A program made the position numbers and the translations under genes. From positions 9,654,587-9,718,586 of the forward strand of contig OX246743.1 in the NCBI GenBank assembly GCA_945910005.1: a stretch of 64,000 nt of DNA. The letters run 5' to 3'. Of the stretch, positions 49,076 to 59,650 are shown piece by piece. This DNA is from Isoperla grammatica. Its lineage: Eukaryota > Arthropoda > Insecta > Plecoptera > Perlodidae. Positions within the stretch are counted from its first letter, which is position 1. Every line of letters begins with the position of its first letter. The notes below the pieces were generated by a model. The model was not told the DNA's origin and did not search any database. It saw nothing but the letters and a program-made list of their open reading frames with translations.

Positions 49076-49567
49076 AGCTTAGTGCAAGCTAAGTGAAGCT
49101 CACTGTAACTCAGTACAAGCTCACTGAAGCTTAGTGCAAGCTCAGTGTAGCTCAGTGCAAACTCAGTGATGCTCAGTGTAGCTCAGTGTAGCTCAGTCAA
49201 GCTCAGTACAAGCTCAGTGAGAGCTCAGTGAAGCTCAGTACAAGATCAGTGAAGCTCAGTACAAGCTCAGTGAAGCTCAGTTCAAGCTCAGTGAAGCTCA
49301 GTTCAAGCTCAGTGAAGCTCAGTACAAGCTCAGTGCAAGCTCAGTCAAGCTCAATACAAGCTAAGTGCAAGCTCAGTGAAGCTCAGTTCAAGCTCAGTCA
49401 AGCTTAGTGCAAGCTCAGTCAAGCTTAGTGTAGCTAATTCAAGCTCAGTGAAGCTCATTCAAGCTCAGTGCAAGCTCAGTGTATCTCAGTGCAAGCTCAG
49501 TGAAGCTCAGTCAAGCTTAGTGAAGCTCAGTCAAGCTCATTTAAGCTCAGTCAAGCTCAGTGAAGCG
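49076..49567. repeat. AGCTCAGT minisatellite (10-11 bp units)
   Basis: Units AGCTCAGTGA and AGCTCAGTACA alternate, giving a 21-bp higher-order period in the best-preserved part, roughly 40-45 units in all with many single-base variants. AGCT occurs in almost every unit. It ends at AGCTCAGTGAAGCGACAT, about 70 bp before the 57-bp array. It produces a Ser/Lys/Leu frame (72 codons, 49376-49594) that is a by-product of the repeat. Confidence 0.95.
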
Positions 49568-49638
49568 ACATACAATGTGGACAGTAGCGGCTGACCCAAG
49601 CATTCACTCTCCCACATATGAGGTATTGTTTCAACCAC

Positions 49639-52600
49639 ATGGCTGACATGAGCGCTCGGTATGTATGTGTACAGGAGGGCTGTGGGAAAGCGAACATGGC
49701 TGACATGAGCGCTCGGTATGTTTGTGTACAGGAGGGCTGTGGGAGAGCGAACATGGCTGACATGAGCGCTCGGTATGTATGTGTACAGGAGGGCTGTGGG
49801 AGAGCGAACATGGCTGACATGAGCGCTCGGTATGTATGTGTACAGGAGGGCTGTGGGAGAGCGAACATGGCTGACATGAGCGCTCGGTATGTGTGTGTAC
49901 AGGAGGGCTGTGGGAGAGCGAACATGGCTGACATGAGCGCTCTGTATGTTTGTGTACAGGAGGGCTGTGGTAGAGCGAACATGGCTGACATGAGCGCTCG
50001 GTATTTGTGTGTACAGGAGGGCTGTGGGAGAGCGAACATGGCTGACATGAGCGCTCGGTATGTATGTGTACAGGAGGGCTGTGGGCAAGCGAACATGGCT
50101 GACATGAGCGCTCGGTATGTATGTGTACAGGAGGGCTGTGGGAAAGCGAACATGGCTGACATGAGCGCTCTGTATGTATGTGTACAGGAGGGCTGTGGTA
50201 GAGCGAACATGGCTGACATGAGCGCTCGGTATGTGTGTGTACAGGAGGGCTGTGGGAGAGCGAACATGGCTGACATGAGCGCTCGGTATGTGTGTGTACA
50301 GGAGGGCTGTGGGAAGGCGAACATGGCTGACATGAGCGCTCGGTATGTGTGTGTACAGGAGGGCTGTGGGAAGGCGAACATGGCTGACATGAGCGCTCTG
50401 TATGTATGTGTACAGGAGGGCTGTGGGAAAGCGAACATGGCTGACATGAGCGCTCTGTGTGTATGTGTACAGGAGGGCTGTGGGAAGGCGAACATGGCTG
50501 ACATGAGCGCTCTGTATGTATGTGTACAGGAGGGCTGTGGGAGAGCGAACATGGCTGACATGAGCGCTCGGTATGTATGTGTACAGGAGGGCTGTGGGAG
50601 AGCGAACATGGCTGACATGAGCGCTCGGTATGTATGTGTACAGGAGGGCTGTGGGAGAGCGAACATGGCTGACATGAGCGCTCGGTATGTATGTGTACAG
50701 GAGGGCTGTGGGAGAGCGAACATGGCTGACATGAGCGCTCTGTATGTATGTTAACAGGAGGGCTGTGGGAGAGCGAACATGGCTGACATGAGCGCTCTGT
50801 ATGTATGTGTACAGGAGGGCTGTGGGAGAGCGAACATGGCTGACATGAGCGCTCTGTATGTATGTGTACAGGAGGGCTGTGGGAGAGCGAACATGGCTGA
50901 CATGAGCGCTCTGTATGTATGTGTACAGGAGGGCTGTGGGAGAGCGAACATGGCTGACATGAGCGCTCGGTATGTATGTGTACAGGAGGGCTGTGGGAGA
51001 GCGAACATGGCTGACATGAGCGCTCGGTATGTATGTGTACAGGAGGGCTGTGGGAGAGCGAACATGGCTGACATGAGCGCTCTGTATGTATGTGTACAGG
51101 AGGGCTGTGGGAGAGCGAACATGGCTGACATGAGCGCTCGGTATGTATGTGTACAGGAGGGCTGTGGGAGAGCGAACATGGCTGACATGAGCGCTCTGTA
51201 TGTATGTGTACAGGAGGGCTGTGGGAGAGCGAACATGGCTGACATGAGCGCTCTGTATGTATGTGTACAGGAGGGCTGTGGGAGAGCGAACATGGCTGAC
51301 ATGAGCGCTCGGTATGTATGTGTACAGGAGGGCTGTGGGAGAGCGAACATGGCTGACATGAGCGCTCGGTATGTATGTGTACAGGAGGGCTGTGGGAGAG
51401 CGAACATGGCTGACATGAGCGCTCGGTATGTATGTGTACAGGAGGGCTGTGGGAGAGCGAACATGGCTGACATGAGCGCTCTGTATGTATGTGTACAGGA
51501 GGGCTGTGGGAGAGCGAACATGGCTGACATGAGCGCTCGGTATGTATGTGTACAGGAGGGCTGTGGGAGAGCGAACATGGCTGACATGAGCGCTCGGTAT
51601 GTATGTGTACAGGAGGGCTGTGGGAGAGCGAACATGGCTGACATGAGCGCTCGGTATGTATGTGTACAGGAGGGCTGTGGGAGAGCGAACATGGCTGACA
51701 TGAGCGCTCGGTATGTATGTGTACAGGAGGGCTGTGGGAGAGCGAACATGGCTGACATGAGCGCTCGGTATGTATGTGTACAGGAGGGCTGTGGGAGAGC
51801 GAACATGGCTGACATGAGCGCTCTGTATGTATGTGTACAGGAGGGCTGTGGGAGAGCGAACATGGCTGACATGAGCGCTCGGTATGTATGTGTACAGGAG
51901 GGCTGTGGGAGAGCGAACATGGCTGACATGAGCGCTCTGTATGTATGTGTACAGGAGGGCTGTGGGAGAGCGAACATGGCTGACATGAGCGCTCTGTATG
52001 TATGTGTACAGGAGGGCTGTGGGAGAGCGAACATGGCTGACATGAGCGCTCGGTATGTATGTGTACAGGAGGGCTGTGGGAGAGCGAACATGGCTGACAT
52101 GAGCGCTCGGTATGTATGTGTACAGGAGGGCTGTGGGAGAGCGAACATGGCTGACATGAGCGCTCTGTATGTATGTGTACAGGAGGGCTGTGGGAGAGCG
52201 AACATGGCTGACCTGAGCGCTCGGTATGTATGTGTACAGGAGGGCTGTGGGAGAGCGAACATGGCTGTCATGAGCGCTCTGTATGTATGTGTACAGGAGG
52301 GCTGTGGGAGAGCGAACATGGCTGACATGAGCGCTCGGTATGTATGTGTACAGGAGGGCTGTGGGAGAGCGAACATGGCTGACATGAGCGCTCGGTATGT
52401 ATGTGTACAGGAGGGCTGTGGGAGAGCGAACATGGCTGACATGAGCGCTCGGTATGTATGTGTACAGGAGGGCTGTGGGAGAGCGAACATGGCTGACATG
52501 AGCGCTCGGTATGTATGTGTACAGGAGGGCTGTGGGAGAGCGAACATGGCTGACATGAGCGCTCGGTATGTATGTGTACAGGAGGGCTGTGGGAGAGCGA

Positions 52601-52890
52601 ACATGGCTGACATGAGCGCTCGGTATGTATGTGTACAGGAGGGCTGTGGGAGAGCGAACATGGCTGACATGAGCGCTCGGTATGTATGTGTACAAGAGGG
52701 CTGTGGGAGAGCGAACATGGCTGACATGAGCGCTCGGTATGTATGTGTACAGGAGGGCTGTGGGAGAGCGAACATGGCTGACATGAGCGCTCGGTATGTA
52801 TGTGTACAGGAGGGCTGTGGGAGAGCGAACATGGCTGACATGAGCGCTCTGTATGTATGTGTACAAGAGGACTGTGGGAAAGCGAACATG
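49639..52890. repeat. 57-bp minisatellite, 57 head-to-tail copies
   Basis: The unit begins ATGGCTGACATGAGCGCT, continues GTATGTATGTGTACAGGAGG and ends GGGAGAGCGAAC. ATG at 49639 and at 52888 are 57 x 57 bp apart, and counting the units also gives 57. Most units differ only at CGGTATG versus CTGTATG. Units 1-16 carry most other changes (AGA to AAA or CAA, GTA to GTT or GTG). Units 17-57 are nearly uniform, so homogenisation is polarised. Because 57 is a multiple of 3 and the unit lacks stops, several frames stay open: plus MADMSARYVCVQEGCGRAN, broken once by TAA in unit 20, and minus SHVRSPTALLYTYIPSAHV, open for 1140 codons (52959-49537). Changes between units do not favour third positions of any frame, so I read it as non-coding. 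Confidence 0.95.
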
Positions 52891-52990
52891 GCTGTATGTC
52901 CTACCATGCTGTATGTCCATGCTGTATGTCCATGCTGTATGTCCATGCTGTATGTCCATGGCTGTATGTCCATGGCTGTATGTCCTTCCA
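52891..52990. repeat. 13-14 bp TGTATGTCCATG(G)C minisatellite
   Basis: About six units of GCTGTATGTCCATG follow the last 57-bp copy directly and end at CCTTCCATGCGG. The CTGTATGT core is shared with the 57-bp unit (CTCTGTATGTATGTG), so this array may have grown from its edge. The 1140-codon minus frame starts inside it. Confidence 0.92.
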
Positions 52991-54721
52991 TGCGGAACCC
53001 ACGATTTCTGCAGGTTGAAATGGCTTTAAAATTATCAAAAAGTAAACCAAAATATAATATATGTCATCCCGTACAGAAGAATTTGCAACCTGATGCAAAT
53101 TTCAATTTCCATACTTGCAAAATTATTTATTGTATATCACATTGTATTGTATTGTTATTATCACTGTAAAGGTAGTGGATAATAAAAATGATATGAATAT
53201 ATTATGTGTGCTGCTTTAAACTCTTAACACAATCTTCATTTGCACGATATAAATGTAGAGCATTATTTTAAATGTCACTCTTGCGTCAGCAGTTTCATCG
53301 ACAATATGTTTATCAACCATGTAGGCATTTTTTTCTTACAAGTTATGTAGTTTATTTATCACATTTCACAATCTCACCAATAATTATTAACGTAGCATAT
53401 CACACGTTGCCATACATAGTATTCAACATGCAATTTTCAAAATCTTCAAATTCGCAATAAAAAGTAAACAATTTCAGTTACTGAGAAATCTGGAGGTTTA
53501 TCGTTGTGTTCAAATTATAAGATAATGCAGGCATAATGTCAGTATGACTCCGATAGAATTTTAATGTAATGACAAAATATTTAATGTATCATATCTCTCA
53601 TAAGCGACAGCAAAAAGTTGTCCGTAGATCCAGAGTGGCATGAGACAAACACTAAAACAAAAAATGACAAAAAAAAAACAAAAAAAAACCAAAAAAAACA
53701 AACAAGATATCTCAATACATAACTTCAATAATAATGTCACCCATGAAAATTACTCTTCCTACGAACCTTTCATTAGACTTTCACTCCTCCATACATACAA
53801 TACCAGATGAACGCTCCAACTTTTTCTTCTCGAAAAAGCAACTTCGAGTCAGGAAAGTTTCCACCATTTTGTAAGAAGCCTCTCCCTCCCCCCCCCTCCT
53901 CCACCCCTGGCCGACTTCACCCCCGTGTTTCTCCATCAACCCCTGTTCGCTCCGTTGAACACCGAAAAAGTAAAATAGAAATGACAGCTTCGGAACATGC
54001 AGACTTAACTCTCTGGCTAAGGTAGCTTCGTTCTCCGCGTTACACCCCAGGGCTGATTAACACATTTCGTAAATAATTACTAACTTGGCAACGTCGCAGT
54101 GTAGCGCACGGTTGCCCTTTTCTCGTTCCGTTCAAGAGGTGGGTGGGTGGATGGATAGATGTATGAACGCGTCTCAAAGGTCTCAGACAGTCAGGACTCC
54201 GTTAAATTGGCAATAATGTTCATGTTTTGGAGCATACATTTCACTAATTAGCAGTTCAACGTAAACAAGTAGCAAACAGACTAATTATGTCAAAAAGTTG
54301 GAATTACTAGAGATGTTTTACAAGAATTAGTCATGCAAAATTGATTTTTAAATTTTTTTTTAAATTTTTTTTAAAGGATTAAAATGGGAAATTATAACAG
54401 CAGCACAAATGCGCTTCGCAGGACGCCTACTAGTTTGAGGGTAAAGATTAATTTGCCTTCAATAAGAATTTTACACAACTGAAATTTTGCAAGGTTGTTT
54501 CGACACTCGTAGATAATGATTGAATTGTTGGGAAATCATTTTAAAATATCACGAAAAAGCTGTTTGTTTGAGGAATTAGACACATTTGTAATATGTTAAA
54601 CGTAACAATATCATAGCTGGATGTGTGTTCAATTTTTTAATTGTACTTGAATTGGTTTTTATTATTTTGCCCATCCTTAGGAACTAATGCAATATTTCAC
54701 AATACATATGTTCATTGCTTA
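52991..54721. other. no gene seen
   Basis: Has an A-rich CAAAAAAA patch at about 53661-53705, C-rich sequence at 53881-53930 and a GTGG/GATG patch at 54139-54160. No supported coding frame. Confidence 0.55.
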
Positions 54722-54913
54722 AGGATGGTCCACACAGATTTTTTAAGCATAAGATTTAAGGTTTAACGCGTAGTCGTAAAGTTGGATCATAGGAAACACG
54801 TACTGGCGTTCACACAAAGTTTTAGTTTTAAGACATTGTTTTCATTGTTGTTCTTAAAACAACGTCTTAAAACCTTAAATCTTATGCTTAAAAAATCTGT
54901 GTGGACCAGCCTC
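54722..54913. mobile_element. short MITE with near-perfect inverted repeats
   Basis: GGTCCACACAGATTTTTTAA (54727) continues through GCATAAGATTTAAGGTTT. On the minus strand the right end reads the same for at least 37 bp. Just outside, TAAGGATGG and, on the minus strand, TAGAGGCTGG extend the match weakly. TA is present at 54720-54721 and 54914-54915, which would be the target duplication. The interior of about 100 bp has no ORF. The near identity of the arms suggests recent activity. Confidence 0.88.
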
Positions 54914-56397
54914 TACATACGACAATGCAAAACACCAAATGCTTAACATGAACGTTCAGTGCTGATTTATGTCCAAAATCGGTTACATAATTTCATTCAT
55001 TACATTACATCTAAATTGAGATATAGTTATTTTACGACATAATAAGTTTCCAACATTATTTTTTGCTGTTTAGCAAACATACCTGTTCACATGGGGTGGT
55101 GTCTTCCAATTTCTATCATGTAATTATGTAATAACTTAGATGATTTTGATGGTAACGCTCACATAAATTAGACATGCTTATTAATTTATCTTTAACTTGT
55201 TTAAAATAGTAAAACATCAATTTAGGAAATACCAGATAAAAGGAATTTCTCCCCTTCCCGTTTTCTTAATATCTGGATTCGAAATGATCTCACAAAAAAA
55301 CACATTTCGGTTATCAGATTACAAATTAACGTTGAAGACATCTATTTTCGTTATCTCTCGAAAGCGCAGACAAATGTAGAAATTACTGTATCACAACACT
55401 CACATTTATTTCGAAAATACAACGACCAGATAAAAGCTATTCAATTAGTCTTCATGTTTTTTGAAACTATTAAAAACACCTAAAAACGTGGATTTTATAT
55501 TCAAGATTCAATGTTGTGACGCATCTTTACGTACCCCAATTTACAATAGTGACGTGTGAAGGACAATATATGGCATAAGCTCTTAAAGTTGAAAATATAA
55601 CCAACTCTTGCCAACAAGTATACCATACTAGAATGTTCACCGATCCTGTTGCCCTATTTTATGCAAATCGAAGTAAATCGAGAATTAACAATAAATGTTA
55701 AACCTATATAGATAGGGCTAACAGACCAATCAAATATACAATGAAAAGACTATCCACGAAATAAAAACAAAGAGTTTTACAGACAGAATTCATTTTGCGT
55801 TTTTTCGTATGAGAAATTCCTGCAATCGTTTTTTGTTTACGGTCAAAGGCAACAAATTCCGTTCCCTGCCCACCAACCCCACCCCCACTTTCTGACTCTC
55901 AGTCTCCTTCATTAGCATGTGTATTGCTTTTTTATGTTTTCTACAGTTTTATGTATGAGTATTTCGCCCCCCCCCCCCCCCCCTACACTCCCACCACGCA
56001 AAACACTACATGTACAGCTCTGGGCACAAGAATAGTCTAGAAGCTATCTTCGATCATAAGTCGTTACAGAAATTAATAAAAAAAAAAGCATAATTTTTTC
56101 TGTGACGTATATACATATTATAAAACTTATTTTGCTTCTAAAAAATTGTGTACTAACAATAAGCGAAAAGGGGGTCATACGGAACATGGTGGTCATAACC
56201 AATTTATTGTATGCTTATATTTAAAAAATCAACGTTACAAAAGGGAATCAGTCTTGTTACTGAGTGGGTAGACTCTATAAATCTGATTTTTTTATTCCAT
56301 CTTTTTTAAGATTCAATAAAAAAAATGAGATAAACTGACAAAGATCATTTGGTATTTATTTAATTTATTTCACTATGTTTCTTTATTGCAACTCTTA
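54914..56397. other. no gene seen
   Basis: A C-run of 17 lies at 55967-55983. AT-rich otherwise; the 60-codon frame at 55197-55379 is unremarkable. Confidence 0.55.
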
Positions 56398-56559
56398 TAG
56401 CACAAGACTCAATTCCAATAATAGCCATGTGGCCGTGTTTTGTTTCGGACAAACATAGAATATGAACCAATCATAGAAAGATACAACAATGGAGTTCCCT
56501 AGCAACACAATGTTTGTCCGCCTGTGATGTCACCACCCCCTCAATTGAGTCTTGTGCTA
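56398..56559. mobile_element. 162-bp MITE with two-part inverted repeats
   Basis: The outer ends are TAGCACAAGACTCAATT (56398-56414) and its exact complement AATTGAGTCTTGTGCTA (56543-56559). An inner pair, CGGACAAACAT (56447-56457) and ATGTTTGTCCG, is also inverted. TA at each end fits a TA-targeting family. The interior includes GATGTCACCACCCCCTC and is non-coding. Confidence 0.85.
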
Positions 56560-58130
56560 TTTCACACATGTCCGAGTATCAAATCACGTTGTCCGACTTT
56601 TCCCTAGCACTGTACTCGACTCGGTCTCGCAAATGAATGTCGCTATATACTCTTAGCTTTCACCCGGCCCATCCCACCTTCACATCGCCAATAAAGTAGC
56701 CAGCCTAGGGTGTATTGGAATTCACAATTAGGCCCACTTGAGTCCGTGTGTACCTATCTCCGTGATTGATATTTGCTGTGTGAAGAAAGGAATTGCTCCA
56801 CTGCACAGAACAGAGCTTTGCGGAATTAAAAAAAACTATACAAAAAAAACGAAAGCTAGAAAAATCTCAACTCGATGTATTTATTTCAAAGGGTTGTTGT
56901 GTTGGTTGGATATATATGTATGCATACATGCACGTACTCGTTAGCTCGACGTTGAAGCACAATAACAAGTGAACAACATCACGACTGTGCATGTCTATAG
57001 GGAGAGTACAGTCAAGAATTATACTCTGATTCGACCATAGTTCCACAACTGTTCATCTCGAGAGCACACTCATTGCTTTATCAACATCTATGTGTCTATA
57101 TACTTTCTCATATTGTCACTATGTTGAATGTCGTTTTTGAATAACATCAGAAGTTGTGTGTACATATTCCTACACATATAAATCAAGGGTAGTAAATCAA
57201 AATCTCTTCGGGTTATATAGTTCATGAAGTAAAGTTTTTCAATATAGGCCTAATGGGAAATTAGTGCACAGAGTGAAACTAAGATGAAAATGTGTACATA
57301 TTTTACTAATTCGGGTATGAGGAATTCAAAAACGATTGTCTCCCAACTGAATTATATGAACATTTTCATAGTAATTACTATTATCAATCCACGGATTGAT
57401 AATTCATGAATAAATCCCATTTTATTTGGTATATTTTGTCACTGTTAAGAGTTTTTACATTCTACAAATAATGTTTGTATTGAATTTCACAATCATCTCT
57501 CAACACAATCAGCTCTTCTGCTATTCTAAAACCAAGAGTCTTTTCTTCTATATTCTATATTAAAAATCGTTTCTATATATCTTATTGCTGTTTCTGAGGT
57601 GAGGTTTGGTGTCATTAATTATTATTCCTAGATTTATTTTAAAAATCAGCTGGCAGTTTTCCAATGATTATGAAGCTGTTCTGCTAATCCCCTTGCATTA
57701 CATGGTTGGGAATGAATGGAAATAAATACAATATATCCTTTGACGACAATATCTCATACACTGAACTTTAGCTTGGTTACTAATTTCAAGTACGCGAAAT
57801 ATTTAAGATTCCTTGAGTTCTTTCTCAAGCACAGTCCGTGCCCTGTGTACGTTGTCCTTCAGATACGAATAAATGCTTGAGAAACGAGTCAAAAATCATC
57901 TCATTTTTAAGTGAATAACCCAGTCAAAGTTCAGTGTAGGACATAATTAATAAAGTTTTATGTTCCAACATATTATAACAACCGTGTTAAATATAATGTA
58001 TAGTGTTTTTATTTCCTAGTCATGCAAGACAGTTTCCTATAAACGGGCCCACTAGTGCAGAGATGTAATGCATGTTGCGCTGCGCTTGTTAGCCGGCCGG
58101 CTATTGTATAAGCGGCTTGCACTAACTATC
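56560..58130. other. no gene seen
   Basis: No repeat or frame of note. A GCCGGCCGGC palindrome lies at about 58092-58101. Confidence 0.5.
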
Positions 58131-58154
58131 TAACTAACTTACTAACTAACTAAC
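58131..58154. repeat. (CTAA)n short microsatellite
   Basis: Six imperfect CTAA units beginning ACTAACTATCTAACTAACTT. Confidence 0.9.
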
Positions 58155-59139
58155 ACAGCGGGTGTTGCAACTGACGTGATATTATGTCTTCGGAGAGCAG
58201 AAAAGAAGCGCAGTAGTAATATTTTTCAAGATTGCACACTGATTATGTCATAACACAGGAAACACAACTTTGAGTTGAAATGAAATACATAGAATTATAG
58301 AGAACTGTTTTATTTATACCTTAATTGAAAAATAAAAAAATAAATCACATAGCTTACGAAAGGAATTATTTTCTAGTGCAATGGTTTACAAATTAATTAA
58401 ATATATGACTGGCAATTATAATAACGTTAATTAATTGTTCGAAATAAAATATGTGCTAATTTAATAAATAATATTGTTTAAATTATGCAATGGAAGCGGC
58501 AAACATATATTTTATTACAAGTATTATTCTAAATGTAAAACACAATAATTGTGCTATTTATCAATTATAAATCAAGGATTGAAATTACTCTAAGCGTGTT
58601 GTTGTGTAGGTCCCTGACGGTAATTGACATAAGAGAAGAAGCTTGTGGCTATGGAGCATTCTAGGAAACTAACTAAGACACTATAGAACGGCCGGTTGAT
58701 AAAATATGCTTCAATTCATAATTGCACTACTTATGGTTTCGTTTAAATATCAACTAAATGTCTGTCTTATTTAGTTAAAAATAATTTACGAAGGATCAAA
58801 CCATAGATTACAACACTACATATCAAGATTTGCAGTTGATACTTACAAGCAGATAATAGGTTAATTATTAAAATATAAAACAAACACTTTTTAAGGAATA
58901 TGTTTTTGGCTAAAAAAAACAAATATTCAGGCCAACTCAAATATAGACGATAATTAGTAAAAGATAACGAGAGAAAAATGATAGATATAATTATTCGGCA
59001 TACGAAGCTATTGGCAAAAAAAACAAGTACAAAGGATATCCTTAAGGATGTGGTGAAATTACTCCATTCAGCAGACAACTTGTGCTCCTCTAAAACCACT
59101 TGGAATGATATCCAAATTATTTTTGACTGCGACTTCGAT
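58155..59139. other. no gene seen
   Basis: A 66-codon plus frame (58978-59178) and a 135-codon minus frame (58767-59174) overlap each other. Both terminate in or run through the G/C-rich hairpin that follows. Neither has a recognised domain. Confidence 0.5.
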
Positions 59140-59160
59140 GTGGGGGGACTCTCCCCCCAC
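59140..59160. repeat. GTGGGGGGA/TCCCCCCAC hairpin
   Basis: Perfect 9-bp arms around CTC, followed by ACACCCCCC. Its high GC contrasts with the AT-rich flanks, and it may mark the end of a decayed transposon. Confidence 0.85.
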
Positions 59161-59207
59161 ACCCCCCTTTGCATCTAGCGTGAAGCTGATTTCATGACTA
59201 TTTTATT

Positions 59208-59236
59208 CCCCCCCCCCCCCCCCCCCAAAAAAAAAA
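59208..59236. repeat. poly(C)19 followed by poly(A)10
   Basis: A C-run at 59208-59226 passes directly into an A-run at 59227-59236. It lies about 50 bp after the GC hairpin. Confidence 0.93.
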
Positions 59237-59491
59237 TATTCCAGGCCTCGTCACGGCATATTTAGTTTCAGTCTCTCTACTCTTTACAGTTTTATTTGTT
59301 AAACTTTTTTTATATTACATTTCTGCCCCGTCCCGTAAGGCATGTTAAATGGCTTTGCTGATTTCCCGAAAGATTATCCATATTTACTTGCACTGTAAGA
59401 AACCGGCCATCATCGCATTTCTTCTTGAAAAATTGCCTCATTGCCATCGTAATTGAACATTAAGATATGTAAACGATAATATTCGTCTCAT

Positions 59492-59650
59492 TAAAATTCT
59501 TATATGTAGCTCTCAACTGTCGACTAGAATTAAAAATAATGCTCTTTAGTATTAATTGTCGTCAGTTTAGTCAAATTAGCATCGACAATTAGTTGCGGGC
59601 TACATTTCTCAACTTTTCAACTGACGACATTAAAAATAAAAGAATTTTAA
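59492..59650. repeat. complex foldback with nested inverted arms
   Basis: Outer arms TTAAAATTCTT (about 59491) and AAGAATTTTAA (about 59640) enclose ATGTAGC/GCTACAT, TGTCGTCAGTT/AACTGACGACA and AATTGTCG/CGACAATT pairs. Some arms can pair in alternative ways. It could be an old foldback transposon; no target duplication was recognised. Confidence 0.55.

Noticed and set aside
49537..52959. 1140-codon minus-strand open frame, and 378-, 391-, 746- and 796-codon frames, as genes
   Set aside because: They exist because the 57-bp unit is divisible by three and has no stops. Several frames on both strands are open at once, and changes between units show no codon-position bias.
49076..52990. CRISPR-like repeat array
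   Set aside because: Units are directly adjacent, without variable spacers of uniform length.
58767..59178. Overlapping frames of 66 (plus) and 135 (minus) codons
   Set aside because: They overlap antiparallel, depend on the GC hairpin end, and show no recognisable motif.
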